A stretch of DNA of 64,000 bases from Micromonospora inositola (GCF_900090285.1 NZ_LT607754.1:3374001-3438000), one strand, 5' to 3'. Positions 1 to 9,093 are shown, numbered from the stretch's first letter. The notes: generated by a model not told the origin, from the letters alone. A program made the numbers and translations.

Positions 1-873
1 ACCGGGCTGCACAAGGGGATCAAGTGGCTGTCGACCAGCAACGCGGTGCTGGCCGCCGGGCTGATGGCCTTCGTCTTCGTGGCCGGCCCGACGATCTACA
101 CGCTGGAGGTGCTGCCGGCCTCGGTCGGCGACTACCTCAGTCACCTGGTGGTCATGTCGACCCGGACCGGCGCGTTCAGCGATCCGGCCTGGCTGGGCTC
201 GTGGACGATCTTCTACTGGGCGTGGTGGATCTCCTGGGCGCCGTTCGTCGGCATCTTCATCGCCCGGATCTCGCGGGGGCGTACGGTCCGGGAGTTCGTC
301 ACCGGGGTACTGCTGGTGCCGAGCGGGGCGAGCATCATCTGGTTCGCGATCATGGGCGGCACCGCCCTGCGGGTGCAGCGGACCGGCACCCGGGACCTGG
401 TCGCCGACGTCGGGGCGAGCGCCGAGAACGCCCTGTTCGGGCTCCTGCACGCGCTGCCGCTGGCGACGGTCACCACGGTGCTGGCGGCGGTGCTGGTGGC
501 GCTCTTCTTCATCACCGGCGCGGACTCGGCCGCGCTGGTGCTCGGCTCGCTGAGCTCCCGGGGCGCGCTGCGGCCGCACCGGGGCGTGGTGGTGCTCTGG
601 GGCGTACTGATCGGCGCGGTGGCGGCGGCGCTGCTGCTCGCCGGCGGCCTGGCCGCGCTGCAGCAGGCCACCATCCTGGTCGCGCTGCCCTTCGTGGTGG
701 TGATGCTCGCCCTGGCGGTCGCCCTCGTCCGGGAGATGGCCACCGACCCGGCGGTGCAGCCGCGGGCCCGGCCGCGCCGCTCCGGACTGGCCGCGGCGGT
801 GCGCGCCGCCCGGTCATACGAGGAGGAGGAACCGCCGCCGGTGACCCGCTGGTTCCATCGTCCCCGGGGCTGA
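1..873 (+). CDS. BCCT-family osmoprotectant transporter, 3' part only
   Basis: This is the C-terminal 290 residues of a betaine/choline/carnitine transporter; the gene begins before the window. Six hydrophobic segments remain. A tryptophan-rich stretch (WAWWISWAPFVG, about residues 75-86) followed by FIARISRGRT is typical of the family. Such carriers take up betaine, choline or carnitine, usually driven by sodium or protons. The tail after the last helix is short, basic and acidic (EEEEPPP), and may be the cytoplasmic osmosensing tail. A second osmoprotectant system, a ProVWX-type importer, lies at 51.7-54.9 kb. The substrate cannot be told from this fragment. Confidence 0.9.
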   Translation, partial: TGLHKGIKWLSTSNAVLAAGLMAFVFVAGPTIYTLEVLPASVGDYLSHLVVMSTRTGAFSDPAWLGSWTIFYWAWWISWAPFVGIFIARISRGRTVREFVTGVLLVPSGASIIWFAIMGGTALRVQRTGTRDLVADVGASAENALFGLLHALPLATVTTVLAAVLVALFFITGADSAALVLGSLSSRGALRPHRGVVVLWGVLIGAVAAALLLAGGLAALQQATILVALPFVVVMLALAVALVREMATDPAVQPRARPRRSGLAAAVRAARSYEEEEPPPVTRWFHRPRG

Positions 874-908
874 ACCGCAGCCCGATTCCCGACGAAGTCG
901 GTCTACCT

Positions 909-936
909 CGAAATGTAGTAGGAGTGCTACATTTCG
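909..936. promoter_or_regulatory. Perfect 10-bp inverted repeat, likely operator
   Basis: The arms CGAAATGTAG and CTACATTTCG are perfect complements separated by 8 bases. The site ends 33 bases before the ATG of the ABC ATPase gene and is AT-rich against its surroundings, so it probably overlaps the promoter. The small XRE regulator at the end of the same operon is the obvious candidate to bind it, but nothing in the sequence proves that. Confidence 0.7.
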
Positions 937-969
937 CGGTACTGATCCGACACACCCGGGGGAGCGGTC

Positions 970-1947
970 ATGACCGCGGTTCAACTACCGGGAGTCGACG
1001 CGACTCCCCACCCGCCTGACGAGGGCCTGGTCCTCGACGTCCGCGACCTGCGCATGCGGTACGGCACCGTCGACGTGCTGCACGGGGTCGACTTCACCGC
1101 CCGGCGCGGCGAGGTGCTCGCCCTGCTCGGGCCCAACGGCGCCGGCAAGACCACCACGATCGAGATCCTGGAGGGCTTCCGGATGCGCTCGGCCGGGGAG
1201 GTCCGGGTCCTCGGCGTCGACCCCGGCCGGGGCGACGAGCGCTGGCGCGCCCGGATGGGCGTGGTGCTCCAGTCCTGGCGGGATCACGGCAAGTGGCGGG
1301 TCCGGGACGTGCTGACCCACCTGGGCGCCTTCTACGCCCCGTACGACACCGACCGGATACGCCGGCCCTGGCCGGTCGACGACCTGCTGGACGCCGTGGG
1401 CCTCGCCCCCCAGGCGGGCAAGCGGGTGCACCAGCTCTCCGGCGGCCAGCGCCGCCGGCTCGATGTGGCGGTCGGCATCGTGGGCCGCCCGGAGCTGCTC
1501 TTCCTGGACGAGCCGACGGTCGGCTTCGACCCGGCCGCCCGGCGCGAGTTCCACGAGCTGGTGCACCGTCTCGCCGACCTGGACGAGACCACCATCCTGC
1601 TCACCACGCACGACCTGGACGAGGCGGAGAAGCTGGCCGACCGGATCCTCATTCTGGCCGGCGGCCGGATCGTCGCCGACGGCTCGCCGGACGAGCTGTC
1701 CCGTCGGGTCGCGGGGGACGCGGAGATCCGCTGGACCCGGGACGGGGAGCGTTTCGTGCACTCCGCCGCCGACGCCACCGGCTTCGTCCGCGACCTGCTC
1801 CGCCAGTACGGCGACGCCGTGCAGGAGCTGGAGGTCCGCCGGGCGAGCCTGGAGGACGCGTACATGGCACTGGTCTACGAAGAGGAATCCGGGGTGCGGG
1901 CCGGCACGGCGACCCGGGTGTGGCGGCAGGGGAGCAGCGACCGATGA
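970..1947 (+). CDS. ABC-2 exporter ATP-binding protein
   Basis: A 325-residue ATPase of the drug/antibiotic exporter class (DrrA/CcmA-like). Walker A GPNGAGKTT is at residues 54-62, the signature LSGGQ at 156-160 and Walker B LLFLDEP at 176-182, followed by the switch histidine in TTHDLDEAE. The C-terminal 90 residues are the extension usual for this class. The start is supported by GGGGGAG 4 bases upstream. It overlaps the downstream permease by ATGA, so the two should be translated together. It should energise export of an unknown small molecule or lipid. The inverted repeat at 909-936 probably controls it. Confidence 0.93.
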   Translation: MTAVQLPGVDATPHPPDEGLVLDVRDLRMRYGTVDVLHGVDFTARRGEVLALLGPNGAGKTTTIEILEGFRMRSAGEVRVLGVDPGRGDERWRARMGVVLQSWRDHGKWRVRDVLTHLGAFYAPYDTDRIRRPWPVDDLLDAVGLAPQAGKRVHQLSGGQRRRLDVAVGIVGRPELLFLDEPTVGFDPAARREFHELVHRLADLDETTILLTTHDLDEAEKLADRILILAGGRIVADGSPDELSRRVAGDAEIRWTRDGERFVHSAADATGFVRDLLRQYGDAVQELEVRRASLEDAYMALVYEEESGVRAGTATRVWRQGSSDR

Positions 1948-2795
1948 ACCCGACCGTGGCGGCCGTCCGGGCCGGCGTCCAGCGCGGCGTGATCGAGCTG
2001 CGTAACTCCTTCACCAACGCTCAGGACCTGTGGAACTACTTCTTCCCGACCGCGGCCCTGCTGACCGCCATGTTCTTCATGCGCGGTTCCACGGTGCCCG
2101 GCACCTCCTTCTCCCTCGGGGCCCGAACGCTGCCCAGCGCCCTCGGCATGGGGCTGGCCTTCGGCGGCATGCTGGTCCTCGCCTCGCAGCTGGTCATCGA
2201 GCGGGAGGACGGCACCCTGCTGCGCGCCAAGGCCACCCCGAACGGGATGCTCGGCTACCTGGTCGGCAAGATCATCCTGATGTCGACGGTGGCGCTGGTG
2301 AGCATGTCCGTCCAGCTCGTCCCGGCGCTGTTCTTCCTGGACGGGCTCCGGGTGACCAGCGCGTCCGCCTGGTTCACCCTGCTCTGGGTGGCGGTGCTCG
2401 GCCTGGTCGCCACCCTGCCGATGGGCGCGGTCCTCGGCGCGCTGATCGAGAACCCGCGCAACCTCGGGCTGGTCATGCTGCCGAACATGGGGCTGATCGC
2501 CCTCTCCGGCATCTTCTACCCGATCAACGGCTACCCGGGGTGGCTGCAGGGCGTCGCCCAGGTCTTCCCGATCTACTGGCTAGGGTTGGGGATGCGTTCG
2601 GCGCTGCTGCCCGACGGCATGGCCGCGGTCGAGCTCGACGGCTCCTGGCGGCACCTGGAGACGCTCGGCGTGCTCGGCGCGTGGGCGGTGCTCGGGCTCG
2701 TGCTGGCGCCGGTCGTGCTGCGCCGGATGGCCCGCCGGGAATCCGGCTCGCGGGTGGCCGCCCGCCGGGAGCGGGCCATGCAGCGGGTCGGATGA
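1944..2795 (+). CDS. ABC-2 type permease
   Basis: A 283-residue membrane protein with about six transmembrane segments, partner of the ATPase before it. The ATG at 1944 overlaps the ATPase stop (ATGA). The usual ABC-2 features are visible: a first helix near residues 28-47, the EREDGTL stretch facing the cytoplasm, and GIFYPINGYPGWLQ before the last helices. The tail is strongly basic (RRMARRESGSR), as expected for a cytoplasmic end. Substrate unknown. Confidence 0.9.
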   Translation: MNPTVAAVRAGVQRGVIELRNSFTNAQDLWNYFFPTAALLTAMFFMRGSTVPGTSFSLGARTLPSALGMGLAFGGMLVLASQLVIEREDGTLLRAKATPNGMLGYLVGKIILMSTVALVSMSVQLVPALFFLDGLRVTSASAWFTLLWVAVLGLVATLPMGAVLGALIENPRNLGLVMLPNMGLIALSGIFYPINGYPGWLQGVAQVFPIYWLGLGMRSALLPDGMAAVELDGSWRHLETLGVLGAWAVLGLVLAPVVLRRMARRESGSRVAARRERAMQRVG

Positions 2796-2805
2796 GAGGG
2801 CGTCA

Positions 2806-3057
2806 ATGAGCGAGACCGTGCACAACCGGATCGCGGTGCTGCGCGCCGAGCGGGGCATCTCCCGCCGGCAGCTCGCCGACGCGCTGGGCGTGCACTACCA
2901 GACGGTCGGCTACCTGGAGCGGGGTGAGTTCCGGCCCAGCCTGCACCTGGCGCTGCGGATCGCCGCGTTCTTCGAGGTGCCGGTCGAGGTGGTCTTCTCC
3001 ATCGAGCCGTTCCCCCGGATCGGCGACGTGACCAGCGGCGCGGGCCGCTCCGCCTGA
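2806..3057 (+). CDS. Small XRE-family transcriptional regulator
   Basis: An 83-residue protein that is almost entirely one helix-turn-helix (about residues 8-62, with ISRRQLADALGVHYQTVGYLERGEFRPS as its core), like YozG-type regulators. GAGAGGG precedes the ATG by 5 bases, and only 10 bases separate it from the permease stop, so it is the third gene of the exporter operon. Small XRE proteins placed this way often control their own operon; the palindrome at 909-936 is the most likely target. Confidence 0.9.
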   Translation: MSETVHNRIAVLRAERGISRRQLADALGVHYQTVGYLERGEFRPSLHLALRIAAFFEVPVEVVFSIEPFPRIGDVTSGAGRSA

Positions 3058-3060
3058 CCG

Positions 3061-3087
3061 CGCGGCCCGCCGGTCCGGCGGGCCGCG
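3061..3087 (+). terminator. Strong hairpin terminator after the exporter operon
   Basis: Arms CGCGGCCCGCCG and CGGCGGGCCGCG are perfect 12-base complements around a GTC loop, starting 3 bases after the XRE stop. There is no long T run, as is usual in high-GC actinobacteria. Confidence 0.75.
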
Positions 3088-3170
3088 GCGTCCTTCGCCA
3101 CACGGGGCGTCCCCCAACCACCGGATCGTCGGTCCGGCAGGGCAGGATGTACGCCGAGGAGGTGGCGGAG

Positions 3171-5039
3171 ATGGCGGGGCGGATCCGGGACGAGGACATC
3201 GCGCTGGTCCGCGAGCGCACCTCCATCGCCGAGGTCATCTCCGACACGGTCACGCTGAAGTCGGCCGGCGGCGGCAACCTCAAGGGCCTCTGCCCGTTCC
3301 ACGACGAGAAGAGCCCGTCGTTCAACGTCTCGCCCGCCCGCAACGTCTGGTACTGCTTCGGCTGCGGGGCCGGCGGGGACGCGATCAAGTTCCTGATGGA
3401 CGCGGAGCACCTCAGCTTCGTCGAGTCCGTCGAGCGGCTCGCCGCCCGCGCCGGCATCCAACTGCGGTACGTGGAGGAGGACCGGTCCGCCCCGCGCAGC
3501 CGGCCCCAGCAGGGGCAGCGGCAGCGGCTGGTCGGCGCGCACGCGGCCGCGGTGGAGTTCTACCGCGCCCAGCTCACCACGGCCGGCGCCCGCCCGGCCC
3601 GGGAGTTCCTGGCCCAGCGGGGCTTCGACCGGGCCGCCGCCGACCGGTACGGCTGCGGCTTCGCCCCCGAGGGCTGGGACCTGCTCACCAGGCACCTGCG
3701 CCAGCAGGGCTTCACCCACGACGAGCTGGTCACCGCCGGGCTGTCCCGACCGGCCCGGTCGGGCTCCCTGATCGACCGGTTCCGCCGCCGGCTGCTCTGG
3801 CCGATCCGCGACCTCACCGGCGACGTCATCGGGTTCGGCGCCCGCAAGCTCTTCGACGACGACGACGGCCCGAAATACCTGAACACCCCCGAGACGCCGA
3901 TCTACAAGAAGTCGCACGTGCTCTACGGCATCGACCAGGCCAAGCGGGAGATCGCCAAGCAGGGCAAGGTGGTCGTCGTCGAGGGCTACACCGACGTGAT
4001 GGCCTGCCATCTGGCCGGGGTGACCACCGCCGTGGCGACCTGTGGCACCGCGTTCGGCTCGGACCACATCGGGGTGCTGCGCCGCCTGCTGCTGGATACC
4101 GACGCGGTGGCCGGCGAGATCATCTTCACCTTCGACGGGGACGCCGCCGGCCAGAAGGCCGCGCTGCGCGCGTTCGAGGACGACCAGCGCTTCGTCGGGC
4201 GCACCTTCATCGCGGTCAGCCCGGACAACATGGACCCGTGCGAGCTGCGCCTGGCCAAGGGCGACCTGGCGGTCCGCGACCTGGTGGCCCGCCGCGAGCC
4301 GCTGGTCGACTTCGCGCTGCGCCACATGATCAACCGGTACGACCTGGACACCGTCGACGGGCGGGTGGAGGCGATGCGCCGGGCCGCCCCGCTGGTCGCC
4401 AAGATCAAGGACCGGGAGAAGCGCCCGGAGTACGTCCGCAAGCTCGCCGGTGACCTCGGCATGGAGATCGAGCCGGTGCAGCGGGCGGTGCTGGTCGCCG
4501 GCAACGGCCACCCGACCGGCGAGCGGCCCGCCTCGGCCCGGCCCGCCCCGGCCGCCCCCGCCGTGGACAGTCCGCAGTCGATGGTCGAGCGGGAGGCGCT
4601 CAAGCTCGCCGTCCAGGAGCCGGTGCTGGCCGGACCGATGTTCGACGCGGTCGAGGCCTCCGAATACCGCCACCCCGTCCACGTGGCGGTGCGGGCGGCC
4701 ATCGCCTCGGCCGGCGGCGCGGCGGCGGCCACGGGCGGCGCGGTCTGGATCGAGCAGGTCCGCGACGCCTGCGAGGACCTGGCCGCGAGCGCGCTCGTCG
4801 GCGAGCTGGCCGTCGAGCCGCTGCGCATCGACGGCGAGCCCGACCCGCGCTACGTCTCGATCACCATGGCCCGCCTCCAGTGGGGTTCGGTGACCGCGCG
4901 GATCAAGGACCTCAAGTCCAAGGTCCAACGGATCAACCCGGTCAGCAACAAGGACGAGTACTTCGCGCTCTTCGGCGAACTGCTCTCGCTGGAGCAGCAC
5001 GCGCGGGCGCTGCGCGAGCAGGCCGCCGGAGGACTGTGA
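3171..5039 (+). CDS. dnaG: DNA primase
   Basis: A 622-residue DnaG, the RNA primer synthase for chromosome replication. The N-terminal zinc finger has C41, H44, C62 and C65 (CPFH...CFGC). The TOPRIM core has EGYTD at 271-275 and FDGD at 321-324. The C-terminal third is the helicase-binding domain. I chose the ATG at 3171 (MAGRIRDEDI) because GAGGAGG lies 8 bases upstream and mycobacterial DnaG begins the same way (MSGRI); an ATG at 3147 would add eight residues. The next gene overlaps its stop by one base. Confidence 0.97.
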   Translation: MAGRIRDEDIALVRERTSIAEVISDTVTLKSAGGGNLKGLCPFHDEKSPSFNVSPARNVWYCFGCGAGGDAIKFLMDAEHLSFVESVERLAARAGIQLRYVEEDRSAPRSRPQQGQRQRLVGAHAAAVEFYRAQLTTAGARPAREFLAQRGFDRAAADRYGCGFAPEGWDLLTRHLRQQGFTHDELVTAGLSRPARSGSLIDRFRRRLLWPIRDLTGDVIGFGARKLFDDDDGPKYLNTPETPIYKKSHVLYGIDQAKREIAKQGKVVVVEGYTDVMACHLAGVTTAVATCGTAFGSDHIGVLRRLLLDTDAVAGEIIFTFDGDAAGQKAALRAFEDDQRFVGRTFIAVSPDNMDPCELRLAKGDLAVRDLVARREPLVDFALRHMINRYDLDTVDGRVEAMRRAAPLVAKIKDREKRPEYVRKLAGDLGMEIEPVQRAVLVAGNGHPTGERPASARPAPAAPAVDSPQSMVEREALKLAVQEPVLAGPMFDAVEASEYRHPVHVAVRAAIASAGGAAAATGGAVWIEQVRDACEDLAASALVGELAVEPLRIDGEPDPRYVSITMARLQWGSVTARIKDLKSKVQRINPVSNKDEYFALFGELLSLEQHARALREQAAGGL

Positions 5040-5581
5040 TGGGACTGTTCAACCGGAAACCGAAGCTGCCCCCCGCCGACCGCCCGCCGCTGGCGCCCGA
5101 CGAACGGGTGCTCGCCTGGGCCGCGGCCGGCAACGGCGAGGGCGACGGCGACGGCGTGCTGGTCGCCAGCAACCTCGGCCTCTGGCTGCCCGGCCGGGGG
5201 CACCGGCTGGGCTGGCACGACATCCTCAAGGCGATCTGGTCGGGGCGGGAGCTGACCGTCACGCCGGCGGAGCGGGTCGCCGAACGGGACGGCTACCTGG
5301 TGGTGGCCGACTGCCCGGCCGAGACGTACCTGCTGCTCGACCCCGGGGAGCTGCCGCACCAGGTGCGGGCGCGGGTCACCCGCTCGGTGGCGTACACCGC
5401 GCACCACGAGGTGCCCGGCGGCGCCGGGCGGGTCGCCGCCCGCCGGGTGGCCGGCGTGGACGGGCTGACCTGGACGGTCCGCTACGACCCGGGCACCCCG
5501 ACCGGGGACGACGAGGTGGCCGCCGAGACCGACCGGCTGGTCGCCGCCGCGCGCGCCGCGACCGCCCCGGCCGACGTCTGA
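5039..5581 (+). CDS. Conserved hypothetical protein coupled to dnaG
   Basis: A 180-residue soluble protein starting on the A of the dnaG stop (TGATG), so it is translationally coupled to primase. It has no signal peptide or membrane segment. The N terminus is basic and proline-rich (GLFNRKPKLPPADRPPLAPDERV). The middle reads LVASNLGLWLPG...LGWHDILKAIW, a pattern reminiscent of the PH-like fold in small actinobacterial proteins. I do not recognise a named family. The coupling only shows co-expression with dnaG, not a replication role. Confidence 0.85.
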   Translation: MGLFNRKPKLPPADRPPLAPDERVLAWAAAGNGEGDGDGVLVASNLGLWLPGRGHRLGWHDILKAIWSGRELTVTPAERVAERDGYLVVADCPAETYLLLDPGELPHQVRARVTRSVAYTAHHEVPGGAGRVAARRVAGVDGLTWTVRYDPGTPTGDDEVAAETDRLVAAARAATAPADV

Positions 5582-5647
5582 CGCCCAGCCGCTCCGGTAG
5601 TCCACTAGCAATTGGATTAACCGGTCGATGATGTCGGACCCGGCCGC

Positions 5648-5660
5648 TAGGGTCGGCCGG
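5648..5660 (+). promoter_or_regulatory. Putative leaderless promoter for the NodI-like ATPase
   Basis: A -10 hexamer TAGGGT (5648-5653) ends 6 bases before the GTG start at 5660, and there is no Shine-Dalgarno sequence. This matches leaderless transcription, common in actinobacteria. The -35 region (TCGATG near 5625) is weak. Confidence 0.5.
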
Positions 5661-6592
5661 TGACCACTGCTCAACCACTCATCCAGGCTCGGGGGCTGGT
5701 GAAGCGGTTCGGCGACTTCACCGCCGTCGACGGCATCGACGTCGAGGTGCGACCCGGTGAGGCGTTCGGCTTTCTCGGGCCGAACGGCGCCGGCAAGTCC
5801 TCCACCATGCGCATGGTCGGCTGCATCTCCCCGCCGAGCGGCGGCGAGCTGCGCATCCTCGGCATGGACCCGGTCCGCGACGGCCCGGCGATCCGGGCCC
5901 GGCTGGGCGTCTGCCCCCAGCTGGACAACCTCGACCCGGAGCTGACCGTCCGGGAGAACCTCACCACCTACGCCCGCTACTTCGGCATTCCCCGCCGGGT
6001 GGCCCGCGGGCGCGCGGCCGAGCTGCTCGACTTCGTCCAGCTCGCCGAGCGCGCCGACAGCAAGGTCGAGCCGCTCTCCGGCGGCATGAAGCGCCGGCTG
6101 ACCATCGCCCGCGCGCTGGTCAACAACCCGGAGATCGTCCTGCTCGACGAACCCACCACCGGGCTCGACCCGCAGGCCCGGCACCTGGTCTGGGAGCGGC
6201 TGTTCCGGCTCAAGCAGCAGGGCGTCACCCTGGTGCTCACCACCCACTACATGGACGAGGCCGAGCAGCTCTGCGACCGCCTCGTGGTGATGGACGGCGG
6301 TCGGATCGTCGCGGAGGGCTCGCCCCGGGCCCTGATCGAGGAGCACTCCACCCGGGAGGTGGTGGAGCTGCGCTTCGCCGCCGACTCGCAGGAGGCGTTC
6401 GCCGGCAAGCTCGACGGGCTGGGGGAGCGGGTCGAGGTGCTGCCCGACCGGATCCTGCTCTACGTCGCCGACGGCGACGCGGCGGTCGCCGAGGTCACCG
6501 CGCTCGGCCTCGTCCCCGCCAGCGTCCTGGTCCGGCGCAGCAGCCTGGAGGACGTGTTCCTGCATCTCACCGGCCGGACGCTGGTGGACTGA
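5660..6592 (+). CDS. NodI/DrrA-like ABC exporter ATP-binding protein
   Basis: A 310-residue ATPase. Walker A GPNGAGKSS is at 40-48, LSGGM at 139-143, and Walker B LLDEP at 161-165, then TTHYMDEAEQLCDR. The run GVCPQLDNLDPELTVRENL is characteristic of NodI-type exporters. The GTG start appears leaderless. Its membrane partners are probably the two NodJ-like permeases at 7405 and 8221; between them and this gene lie a small membrane-protein gene and an inverted repeat. Substrate unknown. Confidence 0.93.
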   Translation: MTTAQPLIQARGLVKRFGDFTAVDGIDVEVRPGEAFGFLGPNGAGKSSTMRMVGCISPPSGGELRILGMDPVRDGPAIRARLGVCPQLDNLDPELTVRENLTTYARYFGIPRRVARGRAAELLDFVQLAERADSKVEPLSGGMKRRLTIARALVNNPEIVLLDEPTTGLDPQARHLVWERLFRLKQQGVTLVLTTHYMDEAEQLCDRLVVMDGGRIVAEGSPRALIEEHSTREVVELRFAADSQEAFAGKLDGLGERVEVLPDRILLYVADGDAAVAEVTALGLVPASVLVRRSSLEDVFLHLTGRTLVD

Positions 6593-6655
6593 CGACCTGC
6601 GGGCCGGCCTGCCGCGGCCCCACGTAGCATCGGCGGGTGACGGGGGAGGTCCACA

Positions 6656-7186
6656 ATGGAAAGTCAAGCGCGTCGCCAGGCCGGGTTGACGGCACTCTAC
6701 CTGGGTGTCTTTGCCACGATCTGGTTCAGCGTGCCGGCGGCGGATCCGCCGCTACGCACCCTGCTCGTGGCGGGCAGCGGTGCGGCCCTGCTCACCGCGC
6801 TGGTCGGCGCGGCCATGCTGATCCGGGCCGGCCGGCCGGCGGTCCGCAACCCGGCCACCGACCGCCGGTACGGGATCATCGTGCTGGTCGAGCTCGCCGT
6901 CGGTGCGCTCGGTGCGCTGGCGCTGGCTGCGGCCGGCCGGACCGAGCTCATCCCGGTGCTGGTCTGCGCCGTGGTCGGCGTGCACTTCTTCCCCCTGGCC
7001 CCCGTGTTGCGCGACCGGTTGCTGGTCCCGCTCGGGGTGACGCTCTCCCTGGTCGCGCTGGCCGGGCTGGTCGTGGGGCTCGCCTCCTCCGTCTCTGCGG
7101 GCCTGGTCGTCGGCTGCGGCGCCGGCCTGCTGCTCTGGGGCTACGCGCTGCTGGCGCTGGTCAGAGGAGCCCGCGCGGCGGGGTGA
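6656..7186 (+). CDS. Hypothetical multi-spanning membrane protein
   Basis: A 176-residue protein with about five or six hydrophobic helices and very short loops. The start at 6656 is supported by GGGGGAGG 6 bases upstream, and TAGCAT near 6625 could be a -10. I recognise no family. It lies inside an ABC exporter locus and could be an accessory subunit or unrelated. Confidence 0.8.
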   Translation: MESQARRQAGLTALYLGVFATIWFSVPAADPPLRTLLVAGSGAALLTALVGAAMLIRAGRPAVRNPATDRRYGIIVLVELAVGALGALALAAAGRTELIPVLVCAVVGVHFFPLAPVLRDRLLVPLGVTLSLVALAGLVVGLASSVSAGLVVGCGAGLLLWGYALLALVRGARAAG

Positions 7187-7226
7187 TCCTGCACTACGCC
7201 GTCCCCCGCTGACGCCCGCCCACCTC

Positions 7227-7287
7227 GTTGATCATGAAGTTGTTGCCGTCCACATCGGCGTGTCGCGGCAACAACCCCATGATCGAC
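7227..7287. repeat. Long imperfect inverted repeat (Micromonospora-style intergenic element)
   Basis: Left arm 7227-7248 (GTTGATCATGAAG, then TTGTTGCCG) matches the complement of the right arm 7266-7287 at 19 of 22 positions, with a 17-base spacer. It sits alone between two plus-strand genes and has no T run. I believe closely similar TTGATCATGAAGTT palindromes are dispersed in this family, but that is from memory. Confidence 0.7.
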
Positions 7288-7404
7288 GCCGCCGTTGCGG
7301 GGCGGATGGGGAATAGAGGCGACATCGCCGGTCGGCGGCCGTAGGGTGGCCGGCGGTCTGTCGTACCCCGGAGGTAGGAAGGCCGTGACGGGCGGAGAGC
7401 GGGG

Positions 7405-8208
7405 GTGGTCGACGTGAGCGTGGCGGAGCGGGCCCGGCCGGCGTTGCCGCGGGTGCCGGCGCTGGCGGTGCTCGCGCACTACCTGGTGGGCTACCGGCGC
7501 ACCTGGCGGGCGGGCGTCTTCTCGTCCTTCCTGCTGCCGGTGCTCACCGTGGTCGGCTTCGGGTTCGGCGTCGGCGCCTACGTCGACCAGGGCGTCGGCG
7601 GCGTGCGCTACCTCGACTGGCTGGTGCCGGGCCTGATCGCCTCCACCGCGATGCAGGTGGCGATCGGCGAGTCGACCTGGCCGGTGCTGAGCAACTTCCG
7701 CTGGATCAAGACGTACTTCGCGCAGGTCGCGGCGCCGCTGCGGGTGGGTGACATCCTCGCCGGCCACCTCGCCTTCGTGCTGTTCCGGGCGTTCACCAGC
7801 ACGGCCGCGTTCCTGCTGGTGACCGCCCTGTTCGGGGCGCTGCGCTCGCCGTGGGCGGTGGCCGTGCTGCCGGTGGTGCTGCTGCTCAGCCTGGCGGTCG
7901 CCGCGCCGACCTTCGCGTTCAGCGCCTGGGCGCCGAGCGACAGCTACCTGGCGCTGCTGTTCCGCTTCGCGGTGATCCCGATGACGCTCTTCGCCGGGGT
8001 GTTCTTCCCGGTCGAGTCGCTGCCGCAGGGGCTGCGCTGGCTGGCGTACGCGACGCCGCTCTGGCACGGGGTGGACCTCTGCCGGGCCGCCACGCTCGGG
8101 GTGGCGCCGCAGTGGTCGATCCCCGGTCACCTGCTCTACCTGGCCGCCTGGGCGCTCGCCGGCTGGTTGCTGGCCCGGCGCGCGTTCCGCCGCAATCTCG
8201 TCGTCTAG
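7405..8208 (+). CDS. NodJ-like ABC-2 permease, first of two
   Basis: A 267-residue permease with about six membrane segments. It carries the NodJ-type pattern YLDWLVPGLIASTAMQ near residues 68-83 and FFPVESLPQGLRWLAYATPLWHGVDLCR near the C terminus. The start is GTG at 7405; a GTG at 7414 is also possible, with GGAGAG upstream serving either. Twelve bases separate it from the second permease. With the ATPase at 5660 it should form a heteromeric exporter. Confidence 0.9.
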   Translation: MVDVSVAERARPALPRVPALAVLAHYLVGYRRTWRAGVFSSFLLPVLTVVGFGFGVGAYVDQGVGGVRYLDWLVPGLIASTAMQVAIGESTWPVLSNFRWIKTYFAQVAAPLRVGDILAGHLAFVLFRAFTSTAAFLLVTALFGALRSPWAVAVLPVVLLLSLAVAAPTFAFSAWAPSDSYLALLFRFAVIPMTLFAGVFFPVESLPQGLRWLAYATPLWHGVDLCRAATLGVAPQWSIPGHLLYLAAWALAGWLLARRAFRRNLVV

Positions 8209-8220
8209 GGGAGGAGTGTC

Positions 8221-9030
8221 GTGGTCGGTCTCGTCCTGCCCCGGCTGGTCAGCTTCGAGGGGGCGCCGCGCCGGTCCGCCTCGGTGGCCGAGCGCAACTT
8301 CACGTCGCTGAAGAGCGCGTACTGGCTGGTGCTCATCTCCGGCTTCCTGGAGCCGGTGCTCTACCTCTTCTCCATCGGCATCGGGGTGGGGGCGCTGGTC
8401 GGCGACCTCACCCTCCCCGGCGGCCGGGTCGTCTCGTACGCCGGGTTCGTCGCGCCGGCGATGCTGGCCTCGTCGGCGATGAGCGGCGCGCTGGCGGAGA
8501 CCACCTTCAACTTCTTCGGGAAGATGAAGTTCATGAAGCTGTACGACGGGATCATCGCGACCCCGGTGCAGCCGTTCGAGATCGCCCTCGGCGAGCTGGG
8601 CTGGGCGATGATCCGGGGCACGCTCTACTCGGCGGCCTTCCTCGTCGTCATGGTGGTGATGGACCTGACCAGCGTGGGCCGGGCGGTGACCGCGTTCCCG
8701 GCGGCGGTGCTGGTCGGCTTCGCGTTCGGCGCGCTCGGCATGGCCGTCGCCACGTTCATGCGCAGCTGGCAGGATTTCGACCTGATGGGCTCCGCCCAGT
8801 TCACCCTCTTCCTCTTCTCCGGCACCTTCGTCCCGGCCGAGGCGTACCCTGCCGTGCTGCGCTGGGTGGTCGAGCTGACCCCGCTCTACCGGTCGGTGCA
8901 CCTGATCCGGGGCATCTCCGTCGGCGGGGCCGGCTGGTCGTGGCTGCTCGACGTGGCGTACCTGCTGGTGCTGACCGGGGTCGGGCTGTTGGTGGCATCG
9001 CGACGGATGGGGAGGTTGCTCTACAAGTAG
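8221..9030 (+). CDS. NodJ-like ABC-2 permease, second of two
   Basis: A 269-residue paralogue of the previous gene with the same layout: YAGFVAPAMLASSAMSGALAE near 77-97 and SGTFVPAEAYPAVLRWVVELTPLYRSVHLIRG near the C terminus. GGGGAGG precedes the GTG by 5 bases. Two different permeases with one ATPase is a common actinobacterial arrangement for NodIJ-type exporters. Confidence 0.92.
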   Translation: MVGLVLPRLVSFEGAPRRSASVAERNFTSLKSAYWLVLISGFLEPVLYLFSIGIGVGALVGDLTLPGGRVVSYAGFVAPAMLASSAMSGALAETTFNFFGKMKFMKLYDGIIATPVQPFEIALGELGWAMIRGTLYSAAFLVVMVVMDLTSVGRAVTAFPAAVLVGFAFGALGMAVATFMRSWQDFDLMGSAQFTLFLFSGTFVPAEAYPAVLRWVVELTPLYRSVHLIRGISVGGAGWSWLLDVAYLLVLTGVGLLVASRRMGRLLYK

Positions 9031-9093
9031 CTGGTTAATCACCGGCCCTCACAGGGCATGTCCAGGGGCGACGCCGACGACGAGGGAGTGGCG

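Noticed and set aside
2910..5000. A 696-codon open frame on the minus strand
   Set aside because: It lies opposite dnaG, has low-complexity Arg/Gly/Asp-rich composition and no domain. GC-rich third positions create such shadows.
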